A program made the translations under genes and the position numbers. From contig LR990048.1 of the NCBI GenBank assembly GCA_905147135.1, positions 18,212,563 to 18,276,562 of the forward strand: a DNA stretch of 64,000 nt, in the 5' to 3' direction. The notes under the pieces were generated by a model. The model ran no database searches, had not been told where the DNA came from, and saw only the letters and a list, made by a program, of their open reading frames with translations. Position 1 is the first letter of the stretch, and every line of letters starts with the position of its first letter. This DNA is from Blastobasis lacticolella (taxonomy: Eukaryota > Arthropoda > Insecta > Lepidoptera > Blastobasidae). Below, in pieces: positions 10,628 to 20,535 of this stretch.

Positions 10628-11773
10628 TTTTTTTATTCATTAAAGAATATAGGAAAAGATAAACAATGACAGACTATTGGAGATTTAAACGACATGCAAA
10701 AAGAAATAATCGTTTGAAAATGTGTTGTAGAGTGAGTTTAACTAATGACAATATGAAAATCAATCGTAAAACAGTGGCAGTTCTTTCGATTAATTTTGTA
10801 AACAAATCATTTCGTAAAAAACAGCTAAGCAAATAAAACGAATCACGACTACAGCCTATATAGACGGTAATATAATCGACTACTCCCCCGGAAGGGAGGC
10901 AATAGAAATCGTATGTCTCATTTCATAAGGGAGGAGTCCTAAGGGATCGAGCGAGGGCGTATTATTTAATCCGACACGAGTATTAGTATGCGATGCAACA
11001 ATAGCAATATATTGTGACCCATACACTAATCAAGCGAAAAACCAAGTTAGCCAATAATATTTGGTGGCGCTATTCTGGGAGTCTTGAGCAATATGGAAAC
11101 TATGTAGTTTCGACTTCGCTCTTTGTTATTTGTACTATTTCATACTATTGCGGATATTGAATAAATATAAATGTAATGTTGCCATTGCCAACATGATACG
11201 ACAAACCAACACTGCCCTACCCTCCCTTTCTATGTCTATGTCATCATTAAGGTTTTCTATAGCCCAGTTACCAAGTTATTTTAACTTTTAACACTCTTTG
11301 AAGTGGACTACTATTCAAAGTGACTGGTGGCGTTGAGTAGGTTTTTGTACCAGCTTTAAAAACGTATAGCTCACTCTTGTTACGTTACCTATATCTGAGT
11401 CCATGGGCTTTTATCATTTACCATGCATCCGTCTACCGAACAACCCACGCGTAGCTGCGCGCTGAGCTCCTTAGCCTATTAACATACATGTTAAACAAAG
11501 TAGACGATGTCAGTCCTCCTTGTCTGACTCCCATTCCATTTGTTATTCATCAGGTAATTTCCCTCCCCAGCGGATCATATTTTCTTGATTACCATACCAG
11601 TATCTGAGGAGGTTTGTCAACTCACTCGGTACACTTTTTCTGTGTTATTATTACACAGTTTGTACCGCGTACCTTGGTTAACGAGCTGCATGTAACTGCA
11701 CCGAAATATTTTGTTACTCCTTAACTAAGGTACATGTATAGGTAACCATAGGTTCATCAAAATTTTAAAACAT
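10628..11773. other. Nothing recognised
   Basis: AT-rich with no supported gene. A GC-richer patch at 10880-10965 has no recognisable identity. Around 11660-11715 a motif (TACCGCGTACCTTGGTTAACGAG) resembles 63050-63075, so a low-copy repeat may lie here. Confidence 0.3.
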
Positions 11774-11776
11774 TTA

Positions 11777-11956
11777 GGGCCGATTTTTCAATCCTTGGAT
11801 AAAATTTATCTGCCTGATAAAGTAATATATGTACTACCAAATTAAAATAAACTATAGTAATTGACTTACATATGAACCAATGATACGATTTTATTTTAGT
11901 CGCAGAATAACTTATCAGACTGATATGTTTTATCTGAGGATTGAAAAATCGGCCGT
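11777..11956. mobile_element. Harbinger-type MITE, TTA duplication
   Basis: The ends are GGGCCGATTTTTCAATCC and the complementary GGATTGAAAAATCGGCC, flanked by TTA on both sides (11774-11776, 11957-11959). Interior blocks (TTATCTGCC.., ..ATTTTATTTTAGTC..) match the copy at 12869-13032. TTA/TAA duplications and GGGCC-type ends are characteristic of the PIF/Harbinger superfamily. Non-coding. Confidence 0.8.
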
Positions 11957-11973
11957 TACTCATTAATTAGCTA

Positions 11974-12225
11974 TTGGTTGGTACGAATACTTTATATGTC
12001 TGTGACAACATCTGCATAGTCCGTTACGGTAAAAGAAAAGCCGATTCGCCAGAGTCTTGGCCGTCTGTCAGTACAGGAAATGGAAGACCACGAGCGAAAA
12101 AGGTTGGCTTGGGCCTCTGTGATGGCTGTAGCCCCCCACAACCCTCCAAAGTTTCACAAGAAGAGAAACAAACCACAAATGGATATTTCATTTCTCATTT
12201 CCTTAGCGGTAAAAATAAATTTTAA
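11974..12225 (+). other. Unassigned 83-codon ORF
   Basis: The central part (about residues 18-62) is rich in K, S, P and G with one CDGC motif and is less AT-rich than the flanks. It ends in an ordinary stop. No domain, splice signals or paralogue within the window are recognised. It could be a host exon or decayed transposon coding DNA, and the evidence does not decide. Confidence 0.2.
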
Positions 12226-12439
12226 GCGACCCCTTGTGACTTTGCGATAAGTTTAAAGGTCAACGTTGGAACTTCACAAATTACATCACAGATTGAAAGT
12301 TAAATTTTCAATGGAAGACAAGTATTTCTCGAAATCTTCAAGCTATTTTATGTCGATCTGGTGGATTGTCTGAGGTTTGTTCAAATTATAGTTATGTTAA
12401 TTATATTGGACTCCTCATTAAGTTAGTTAGTAGTAGCCT

Positions 12440-12474
12440 AAGCCTAAGCTAAACGAGTAGTTTAGCTTAGGCTT
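12440..12474. repeat. Perfect 15-bp-stem hairpin
   Basis: AAGCCTAAGCTAAAC, a 5-nt loop, then its exact complement. A partial extra CCTAAGCC repeat sits immediately 5'. Too short to classify. Confidence 0.6.
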
Positions 12475-12515
12475 CGAAAAATACAGCGTTTAATTAAATA
12501 TAGATAAAAAAAGGC

Positions 12516-12740
12516 TCGGACAATTCACACAGCGCCACCTAGCCCTAAAGTAAGCAAAACTAGGAAACAAATATGGGTGCCACAGAATTGATAAACTAAA
12601 TACGTACTTATTCCTACATATAACACCCAGACCCGTAACATAAATTACAATTCATCATTTCAACTTCGGCCCGGCCGTGAATCGGACCCGGGACCACTGC
12701 GGCAGTCCAGCATGTAAACCAACTGAACCACTCAGGTTGT
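12516..12740 (-). mobile_element. SINE-B copy
   Basis: On the minus strand the head reads ACAACCTGAGTGGTTCAGTT..CCCGGGTCCGATTCACGGCC, and the body runs to GGCGCTGTGTGAATTGTCC. Full length relative to the copy at 54640, moderately diverged. Confidence 0.8.
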
Positions 12741-12868
12741 AAATGATTTTGTGAATTTTGTTGTAGTTCATTTTGTTAGTTCAGATTGATTAACGAATTG
12801 AATGGAATGTAACATATTTGACTACTTTGGATTATAAACTAAGGGTTTTACAATATTATGGTGACTAA

Positions 12869-13032
12869 GGGCCGATTTTTCAATCCTTAGTTAAAATTTA
12901 TCTGCCCGTTAAAGTAATATACTGCCAAATTAAAACAATCTGCAATCCGTCACTTATATATGAAGTAATGATACTATTTTATTTTAGTCTCTTAATAACT
13001 TATGTTTTATCTGAGGATTGAAAAATCGTCCC
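12869..13032. mobile_element. Harbinger-type MITE, TAA duplication
   Basis: The ends are GGGCCGATTTTTCAATCC and GGATTGAAAAATCGTCCC, flanked by TAA at 12866-12868 and 13033-13035. Same family as 11777-11956. The arms pair beyond the first 18 bp with interruptions. Non-coding. Confidence 0.85.
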
Positions 13033-13035
13033 TAA

Positions 13036-13276
13036 AACAACCACGGGGTTTTAATCGGCTCCCAGGTCTGTTCGTTTAACCAGTCTCAGGGTCCCCAGCG
13101 GAAGACTTTGGTCAACTTCGTTTCGCCAACGATATTAGGAAGCACACTCAACAAGTGCCGAGCTAATTAAGGGGCTGAAGTTCGACTCGCCTCAAATTAT
13201 GAAATAGTCATCCATCCAGTTACCGGACATCACGAGCATTGCTATACCTTGGATATCGGTCGATAAATAAATAAAA
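13036..13276. other. Nothing recognised
   Basis: A GC-richer patch around 13040-13180 (AATCGGCTCCCAGG) has a short echo near 1803-1818 (AATCGGCTCCCGG). Otherwise unassigned. Confidence 0.3.
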
Positions 13277-13353
13277 TAATTATCATGGCGGTTGAGCTCT
13301 AGTACTCGAGGGCCCGGGGTCCGCTTTGACCATGATTCAGGATTTGGAGATTG
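13277..13353 (-). mobile_element. SINE-A 3' fragment
   Basis: Contains the family 3' blocks (CTCGAGGGCCCGGGGTCCGC, TTGACCATGATTCAGGATTTGG). About 75 bp of a truncated copy. Confidence 0.7.
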
Positions 13354-14159
13354 GTTGATAGTAGACGATAATTGTTCGTAATAAAATCTGATCACAAATA
13401 ACATGAAATAATATCTATAATTGAATATTAAGGTTGTAATTCGATTTCCAATATCTTCAAACTCCGTTCATGCTCTTAAAATAACTTGGGAGCCTTCTAC
13501 CTCTGAATCATAATAGCCTCTTGAACTGCAAGGGAAGCTCCACTTGAAATGAAATAGAACGTATACGTACGACCGTAATGCAACATTATAGTGTATGTTA
13601 AGACGTTGTATCGTTTTCTCAATAGCAGTACCTCGTAAGAGGATACCATAATAAGTCCTCGGAAGGCCATCTGTATTCGGTACGCGTAGCCGATCCGATA
13701 GAAAGCCCGTATCTTGCGTTATTAATATTGGAGGTTTATTTTTTCATTAAAGCGGACCTTTATTTTTATATTAACAAACGATCGCTGTACATTGCAGGCC
13801 TTTGTAGCCTCAAGGGTCAAGATTGACATGCTTTTTTTATTTTTTTATTTAACTTTCTGTGGCTGTCCACCATAATTTTCATATGCGTAGATTTCGAATA
13901 AATGTACCTTTTTTGCATTGGCGAGCGTCGTAATCACTGTTAACAGACCATTTTTCATCGGATGGGCTGTCAATTTATTTGATTCTACTCACATACATAT
14001 TGTACATACATAGGAAGTCACCCGTATCCCTTACGCGTACGTCTCCCTGCAACATACGTCTTTTGTCTCTACTAAGTCAAACATTTATGCCGGTTGAGGG
14101 TGCTTCTTTTTCTAGAAGCTAAATTATTTTGATCAGTACCTATATGTTATTTTATATTA
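13354..14159. other. Nothing recognised
   Basis: AT-rich DNA without supported features. Confidence 0.3.
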
Positions 14160-14424
14160 GAGTTGTAGAGCTCGTCTAGTCTAAGATGACGCGCCCCACT
14201 ACTTAGTTAGTTGATTTCGATGTGTGAGTGCAAATATTGATAACGACACTTCATCTGTGTGGGAGCCAATAAACGACGCGTGTTCTTACGTTTGAATCTC
14301 ACCGGCAACTGAATGACCAATTACAACGGCATTTGTATATGTATTGCGTCCATATTTTAAACTTGCTTGTGTGCGGTAATGCGACAGTGGGGCACGTCAT
14401 CTTAGATTAGACGAGCTCTAACTG
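14160..14424. mobile_element. 265-bp MITE with about 40-bp TIRs
   Basis: The left arm (GAGTTGTAGAGCTCGTCTAG then TCTAAGATGACGCGCCCCACT) is the near-perfect complement of the right arm (14385-14424, ending CTAACTG). TA flanks both sides, suggesting a Tc1/mariner-type element. No transposase remains. Confidence 0.8.
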
Positions 14425-14472
14425 TAAATGAATGAATGTAATAAACGTCATAGGTAGGGTGGAAGACTGTGG

Positions 14473-14966
14473 GCATCGGTGGTCACTAGCCCACCACTAG
14501 GTTAAGCTATCCGACTCGTAAACAAGAAGTGCCGAGTTCGAACCACAGTGTGGCCATGTATAATACAAGAGCACAAGTGCATTACCATTTCAAGGAAATT
14601 TAGCTTTGCAGCTACAGCAACATACAAGGTCTTTGGTGCACTTTTAGCCAAGCAAATGCTTTTGCAATTTTATTTCTTGAATGCTTTAAAATTCTTATAA
14701 CAATTGCATGGGGATATAATTCTTATGCTCTTGTACTGTACTTATGACTCGTTCTTGAGTCACTTACATTATTTGAATACTAACCGCTGCTTACGGTGAG
14801 AAAAAACATCATAATGAAACAATGATGAATGTGTTACAATTATCCAATCTTGTCGGGTTCCCTTATTAACAGGGCAACGGAGCTCTGATAGCAATCGCTC
14901 CACTATAATTACCTGATCTGCTTAATCATGGATCATGGTTAAGGCGAGCCCCGAGCCCTCGTGCGT
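14473..14966 (+). mobile_element. SINE-A copy split by a short TIR element
   Basis: The tRNA-like head (CACTAGGTTAAG..GCCGAGTTCGAACC) and the start of the body (GGCCATGTA) lie before 14563. The body resumes at about 14740 (CTCGTTCTTGAGTCACTTAC) and runs to GCCCCGAGCCCTCG. The head contains a small duplication (CCCACCACTAGG). Removing 14564-14735 restores a continuous family copy. Confidence 0.75.
14564..14735. mobile_element. Short TIR element inserted in SINE-A
   Basis: 172 bp with 10-bp perfect inverted termini TACAAGAGCA / TGCTCTTGTA, located exactly where the SINE is interrupted. No coding capacity. The target duplication is unclear because flank and terminus share GTA. Confidence 0.6.
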
Positions 14967-15297
14967 GAGATCACAAAATCGGATGCGAACACTTACTACC
15001 TACATTCTGTAAGAAAAATGTCAGCGATGTGTTTAGCACGCCCACAGGTACAGCTTAGGCGCTGGCATCTAATAGCCTTTATTACACAGATTGTTTGCCA
15101 AGCATCACATTTGATTAAAACTTTAAGTGACGAGGGTCGGATCGCTATCGTTTTCACTTTGCCAAGAGGGATGGGCTGCTAATATCGGTAACGTTAAGGT
15201 TATAACTTTTCTAATAACGGTACTAGGTTTGTTTGCTGTTATCAGATCATATAAATTTATTTACCCGTCGTCAGCTGTTGTTTTTAGCCGTTGTTGG
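14967..15297. other. Nothing recognised
   Basis: ORFs 14961-15182 and 15127-15318 have no domain and the first begins inside the SINE, so they are not called. Confidence 0.3.
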
Positions 15298-15450
15298 TTG
15301 TGGTATCTGGTAGAGTAGAAGCACCCCTTCGAATTATGGGAGTCCTATGTACAGCCAGTTGCAGAGAGAACGGACCACAAAGGCGAGTATCACTTGTATC
15401 TCAGGGACTAGCTCCGTAGGCTAGTAGGAAATGGGCATCAACGTTTTAGC
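15298..15450 (+). mobile_element. Decayed SINE-C copy
   Basis: Matches the family at TGGTAGAGTAGAAGCACCCCTT and CTCCGTAGGCTAGTAGGAAATGGGCA with a diverged middle. No tail seen. Confidence 0.5.
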
Positions 15451-15694
15451 CTGAATATTTTTATTGTTAAGTATTAACTCTTATATGAATTATATCACAT
15501 TTTGTGCACTAGTTCTACTCTATTTTGCAAATTTTATTAAATTGCAACCGGATGTAATTATTTTGTTTAAAATTTTGGCAAAACCTAATGTGGTTGAGGT
15601 TTAAGGATGTGTACATCATTGTATCATCATTTGGCAGAGTCAATTTTTTATGATACTCAGTAGCAGACAGCCCAATGCGTACTAGAGAGTTTTA

Positions 15695-15842
15695 GATTGG
15701 TGGGTCGGACCCGTAAGCGAAATGTATTGGATTCAAACCCCAGTGCCACCACCTAACAATTACTTTTCTGCGCTAAGTACGTTAGTTGAATACAAACTAA
15801 TACTTTTACGGTGAGGGAAAACATCGCGAGGAAACTAGCATC
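15695..15842 (+). mobile_element. SINE-A 5' part
   Basis: Head with ATTCAAACCCCAGTGCCACC (B-box region), then TACTTTTCTGCGCTAAGTAC and ACGGTGAGGGAAAACATCGC. The 3' half is absent. Confidence 0.7.
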
Positions 15843-15934
15843 GTGTAAAAAATGGAGATTATGATATACGAAATTCCTCATACATATTTTTGTCAATAAT
15901 CCTGCACCGCCCTGTAATATTTCTTACTATCAAC

Positions 15935-16025
15935 TCTCCCGTTGACTGGTAGAGAAAGCTATGAAGCTTTAAGCCCGCCATTGTATGTAATGTGTGCATG
16001 AAGTTTAAATAAATAAATAAATACA
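15935..16025 (+). mobile_element. LINE 3' untranslated end
   Basis: GTTGACTGGTAGAGAAAGC, then TAAGCCCGCCATTGTATG and AAGTTTAAATAAATAAATAAATA. This is a stereotyped non-LTR retrotransposon 3' end in Lepidoptera that I recognise from general knowledge. No coding part remains. Confidence 0.6.
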
Positions 16026-16542
16026 TAGCGCTGGCTACCTTATTAAAACGGAGACCACAATCCAAAAATGATTGCTTGGCGTCACAAATAGATATCTATA
16101 TCGCTATTCTATCGATACATTAGCATCCCTATCCGCTAGGGACATATCGACCTTCAAGCAATTAATGCGATCCCAGAGCGGGAGATTTGTAGCTCTTGTG
16201 TACGTGATACGGCCAATTATAGTGTTGTTCCGATACAAACTTGTTCAGAAAGGTCGAGGGTGACGATTGGCTACGAGGAAAGTTCTTTATTTGAGTTACA
16301 GATACTTTTCTGCCTTGCCTAATCAAATCGAAATTCTTTGTCATATGTATATTACTATATTACTTCTGATAATAGCGAATCGAAATTCTTAATTCATTTA
16401 GAACGTTTTTAATCTGCTGAAAGTAGAATTGATCGCTTATGGTTCAGTCAAAATAGTTATTATCATAAAAGTCACTACATAACTTCTTTAAATAACACAA
16501 CCCATGCATGTCAGAGCTATTAAGTAGACTCTGTCTAAATAT
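16026..16542. other. Nothing recognised
   Basis: AT-rich. A direct repeat of AATCGAAATTCTT occurs at about 16324 and 16380. Confidence 0.3.
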
Positions 16543-16724
16543 TAAAGCGACCTAGAAATTTATGAAATTTACTGAAATCAACAAGTAAGCAACACTGATT
16601 GAACAATGGAGACGCCCATATTGTACCAACTATCCTTTTGTATACAGACGGACGTCTTCATTATTCAATCAGTGCTGTTTACTTGTTGATTTCAATTAAT
16701 TTTATAACTACTTAAGTCGCTTTA
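16543..16724. mobile_element. 182-bp fold-back MITE
   Basis: The left arm (AAAGCGACCTAGAAATTTATG..GAAATCAACAAGTAAGCA) pairs with the right arm (..TACTTGTTGATTTCAATTAAT..AAGTCGCTTT) over about 75 bp with few mismatches. Inner parts also pair (ACTGATTGAACAATG / CATTATTCAATCAGT). TA on both sides suggests a TA-duplicating element. Non-coding. Confidence 0.8.
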
Positions 16725-16852
16725 CTTTTTAAACAGCGTCTACATAAATTGTCAAAATTATCGGCCCTCTCCACTGTTAATATTTTTGTACTTTTAATTT
16801 TCATACTGGGCTTGAACCTCTTCATCAGTGGTGGGTTTTGACATAATATACT

Positions 16853-16898
16853 CCACGCTTGGCAGGCGAGTTGGAGATCGCAGTGTTTAGAATACTAC
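16853..16898 (-). mobile_element. SINE-C fragment
   Basis: CTCCACGCTTGGCAGGCGAGTTGGAGATCGCAGTG on the plus strand is the family's middle block on the minus strand. Truncated on both sides. Confidence 0.65.
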
Positions 16899-17003
16899 AG
16901 ATTGTGTTTAAAGTATATTCAAGGCGGACCCCAGGCCGTGAGGTGGACTTCGCTCTGTCTTCGGTAACCTTGGTGATGAATTTGTTGGCATGCATATCAT
17001 CCT

Positions 17004-17270
17004 GGCCTCCCTCTCATCATCACAGCCCATCAACAGTCCACTGCAGGACTTAGGGCCTCTCCCACGAAATTGCCATAATCTCCACGCTTGGCAGGTGGGT
17101 TGGAGATCGCAGTGTTGTAAATATAACAATGGAAAACGCTGCTGCCCGTTTTTCAGCCTACAGAGACTCTAGATCTTTGGTCTTGAAAACATAAGTCGCC
17201 TTGTACGACACCCACGAGTGTAAGGGGTTTGTGCTATTCTACTCTGCCGGACACCACACGGCCTCCCTCT
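17004..17270 (-). mobile_element. SINE-C copy with target duplication
   Basis: The minus-strand copy runs from its conserved start (GGCCGTGTGGTGTCCGGC on its own strand) to a GGGCTGTGATGATG tail. GGCCTCCCTCT is present on both sides (17004-17014, 17260-17270). The first GGCC overlaps the element's own start, so at least CCTCCCTCT is duplicated. Well preserved. Confidence 0.8.
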
Positions 17271-17767
17271 ATTTGAAAACAAATAAACCGAACGACTAAA
17301 ACCATCATTTATTATAATATGTTATCTCGTATTTAGTCTTGACCTATGCCCTCTGAATATGAAACGGCCCTCCCTACGAATGCGGTAAAGTAAGGCAAAA
17401 CCCGATCATACCTCACCGAGTTTAAAGATCCCGCAAACTTTATCCTTGGCTTAAACTTTAATTACGGTAAACGCCTGCATCGCGCTAACGTCTGAGCAAT
17501 AATTGATGCGAAAGTTATTCGCTGCGTTTGACTGTATTTACACGATTTTTCTTCGGAACTGTTTAGCTGAGTTTCATTTTTATGAATGTAATTTTACGAT
17601 AGAGTTACGTAGTATGAATCCAAGATGGTCCACGTATATCTTGTTTCTATATCCTATAACTGGCGCTAACGCACAAAATATCAGAGTTCTAACACACTGG
17701 CCGCAAGGCAATCAGTATTTCGTGTTCAGACCATAAACTTAAATAAGATATAAAATTAACTATAAAA
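17271..17767. other. Nothing recognised
   Basis: AT-rich. The 77-codon ORF at 17503-17736 has no domain. Confidence 0.3.
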
Positions 17768-17897
17768 TTATTTATTTATTTATTTAACAGTTTATTGTGC
17801 ACAGGAAATACATAGTGAATAACAGGCAAAGTAATAAATGGCACAACAGGCGCTACTTATTTCTAAAAGAAATCTCTTCCAGCAGGCCTTCGGAAGT
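17768..17897 (-). mobile_element. LINE 3' end with TAAA-repeat tail
   Basis: Shares about 90 bp with 57010-57110 (both read TTTATTGTGCACAGGAAATA). On the minus strand it ends in AATAAACTGTTAAATAAATAAATAAA. Related tails lie at 25420-25490 and 51236-51330. Confidence 0.7.
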
Positions 17898-17917
17898 GTG
17901 ATGTGATCATGAGACGC

Positions 17918-17940
17918 CGATAGGATAGGATAGGATAGGA
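17918..17940. repeat. (TAGGA)n microsatellite
   Basis: About four and a half copies of TAGGA. Confidence 0.8.
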
Positions 17941-18762
17941 AAATTTGTATGGAAATCTTAAATCCCGTGTAACTTTGAAGCGATATATCTATACGAAAAA
18001 CTGAAAAACCACAAGCACAGATATTGGTTACTGGTCATGTCTACAAAATTGTATTGTCTTTGATAGCGTAATATTTAAAATATGATAATATTACGTTTTT
18101 ATGGAGCGTGCTCGGGGGAGACCTTCTCTTAACAATTACTGGTGCTCTGAATGCTACAATTTTTGGCTCACTAACAGTAGTTAAAAATAAAAGGTGCCAA
18201 TCACGATTCCAACAAGCCCTCGAGGCATGCCAGATTCACCAAAACAGTTTTAAATGTACAAAATTTATATTTCAATTCGCATAAACGAAGCGTTGCCATT
18301 TTCCAAACGTCCCGCCAATGAAACGTCGGCAAAAAGAGGAAACATATTTATTTTCGGAGAGCCAACATGGCGGCTGAGCGGGACTAAAAGCATTCCCACG
18401 TCAGAGCGCCGGTGTTGAAACTAATACTTAATTGGTTTAATGGACTTTTTAACAAATGCTCCCTCTACGGCGTACGGAATGCAGCTCTGGACCGACCAAA
18501 ATCTGTTCGTCGATCGATGCGATTACCAACAGCCCGTAGAATATTTCTACATGTACACACCGTAACAATAATCCATAGAAATGTTTTAGTAAGAGCTGAA
18601 ACTATATTGGTAGGAACATAATTTTTGCTTTTTATTTGTTTGTCTCAGCCACTAAGTGTGACCGGTGAAATGAGTGACGCCCAAGGGATTACTGCAAATG
18701 AGCTACATTTTCAATTTCTAGGAGAGTTTAGTAGGAACATTATTATTATTGTTATTCTACAG
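17941..18762. other. Unassigned DNA upstream of the candidate exon
   Basis: No repeat of the window is seen. A GC-richer patch around 18310-18410 contains partly inverted CCCGCC / GAGCGGGAC motifs. The short ORF 18412-18621 lacks a domain. Confidence 0.3.
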
Positions 18763-18903
18763 CTGCCTGGCGCGGGGGCTGCGGCGGCGTGTAACCGCAG
18801 CCTACGCTCCAACAGGGGCGAGTCCCAGCGCTGTGCCAGCGTGCTCGGGATACTGTTTGAACTGCCGCAGACGCGGCGCAAGAGTGACGTAGTGAATAAA
18901 TAA
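18763..18903 (+). CDS. Candidate terminal exon, unknown protein
   Basis: A GC-rich 141-bp stretch stands out in AT-rich surroundings. It is preceded by a plausible 3' splice site (..TTGTTATTCTACAG before 18763) and reads open in the CTG frame to TAA at 18901, with AATAAA overlapping the stop. The 46 residues are A/G-rich and then R/S-rich with two cysteines and a basic ..TRRKSD.. end. I recognise no domain. The minus strand is also open here, so strand is uncertain. It could instead be a GC-rich dispersed repeat. Confidence 0.3.
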   Translation: MPGAGAAAACNRSLRSNRGESQRCASVLGILFELPQTRRKSDVVNK

Positions 18904-19017
18904 GCTAACCAATAGAAAAAAGTTGGATGGTAGGTAGGTATACACTTTAATGTCTCCTAAACAATTGAGTTCTAGCCAAAGCGAATGGAACCTAAAAAAA
19001 CATTTTGGCGTGTGGCA

Positions 19018-19284
19018 TGTCCCGGTTGCGCTATCGCGGATGAGGGCCCGGGGTCCGCCCTGACCATGATTCAGGATTTGGCAGATCAGATTATTACAGT
19101 AGAGCGACTGCCATATGACCTCCGTGACTCTGCTACCTGGGTAACCCGACCAGATTTCATCATGGTTGCACATTCGGTGGCCTGAATGGACAGGTTTCAT
19201 AACCATATTTTTCCTCACCGTAAGAACATCGGCCAGGATCGGTACCTCTCGCTTTCGAGTCGGATACCTTTACCGACTCGCACC
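19018..19284 (-). mobile_element. SINE-A copy with internal deletion
   Basis: On the plus strand it reads GTCCCGGTTGCGCTATCGCG, GGGCCCGGGGTCCGCC, TTACAGTAGAGCGACTGCC, TTTTTCCTCACCGTAAGAAC and a shortened head (GGATCGGTACCTCTCGC). About 60 bp between the body and the B-box region are deleted. The 138-codon minus-strand ORF covering it (18802-19218) is a by-product. Confidence 0.8.
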
Positions 19285-19758
19285 TTGCAAATTGCACCTA
19301 AAACGATGTCCTAATATTTGAAGTGATAAATTGGCCAATCACAATATTTACTATAATTCGTTCCATCAATGGTAATGAGCCTGCAAGCACTCGCCTGCCT
19401 CCCATTCCTGTAACAACAAGAACACCACTTCCCCATACAACCTCCGCTCCTAATGTTCCAGCTATTAGTCCCTATCACTTTACCAGACTGTTATCTGAAC
19501 CGTTTCCAGCCCCCGTAAATTAATCGAAGGGAATATTAATCAGATAACCGTTTGTTCGTAGTTTGCGGAATATAATCACAATTAGCAGGCGAATATATTT
19601 AGCTAGAATAGCTGTGATAACGAATTTGCACAGAGTCGCGACTGGTGAGCAAGCCTGCGTGGTGCAAGTGATGGTCAGACCGCGGCAGCGAGATATCTTA
19701 GACAAAACTAGTTAATATATACAATGTACAGAGTGCAAAAGGTGATTTAATTCATAAC
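19285..19758. other. Nothing recognised
   Basis: No supported feature. The ORF at 19323-19523 is proline/threonine-rich but has no recognised domain. Confidence 0.3.
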
Positions 19759-19901
19759 ATACAATTACATTTATGTTAACTGTTTACGACGTGAGGATGC
19801 CGAAGACCGTGCGAAGTAAATAAGATTAAGTAGGAAGTGAACCTTGGCAGAGGGCGGGATAAACGTTATGTCGCCGACTACGATACAATTACATTTATGT
19901 T
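19759..19901 (+). mobile_element. RTE-D 3' fragment within 19-bp direct repeats
   Basis: ATACAATTACATTTATGTT occurs perfectly at 19759-19777 and 19883-19901. Between them lies an RTE-type 3' fragment (TTTACGACGTGAGGATGCCG.., ..ACCTTGGCAGAGGGCGGGAT..) of about 105 bp. This is the hallmark of a 5'-truncated non-LTR insertion with a target duplication. The usual GATGAT tail is missing or replaced. Confidence 0.75.
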
Positions 19902-20274
19902 CAAAACTCAAAAACAAGAAGAAAAATAAAACTGAAAGTAAAAGTTGTTTGTCCCAGGTCCCCAGAAAACTGGGTAAGTGTCCTGGATGGGCGGGTGGCC
20001 TAAGTGGGTGGATAGGCGTGTTGCAAAGCGGAATTTTCTACAGATTGTTATTCTTTCGTTGACTTGACATAATCTTAATGTCGTCAAGAAATATCAGAAA
20101 AAAGGAATAAATTTTAACACCCACAAAAGGCATCTTACCATATCGTATCGTTATCGTACCATAACTTCGAAAAACCGTTTCTGAATAAATAAAATAAAAA
20201 ATAAAATAATACTGTTAATCATTCTTAATTATCATTATTAGATAATGACAGATCAATTTCTTTAGCTTAAGCGT
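19902..20274. other. Nothing recognised
   Basis: AT-rich, no supported feature. Confidence 0.3.
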
Positions 20275-20535
20275 GCATACTAATGGCTCGTTGGCAACGG
20301 CATGCCACCGGCTGTCGTTGCCGTACCGTCCGCGTATAGCTGATGCGTCAACGGCATCCGTCGGTTGATGCGCTGACTGCACGTAAGGCGACGGCAGCCG
20401 CAAAAATCGAAATTTTCAAAAAGTAGAGAATTTATTACCCTAACTATGTTTACCCACATTCCGCCCGTAGCTTGCGCCCCCCGCCACCGCGCTAGTCGCC
20501 CGACTGTTTAGCAAGTCGGGGAGAGTTCGTTACTC
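20275..20535. other. GC-rich block with small inverted repeats
   Basis: Includes GGCAACG..CGTTGCC (20291-20322), GCGTCAACGG..CGGTTGATGC (20344-20372) and CCCGACT..AAGTCGGG (20492-20520). Possibly the remains of a TIR element, but no termini could be defined. Confidence 0.35.

Noticed and set aside
18802..19218. 138-codon minus-strand ORF as a gene
   Set aside because: Most of it is antisense or sense through a SINE-A copy; the rest overlaps the GC-rich candidate exon.
20275..20400. Structured RNA or attachment site
   Set aside because: Several short inverted repeats, but no consistent overall fold and no second copy in the window.
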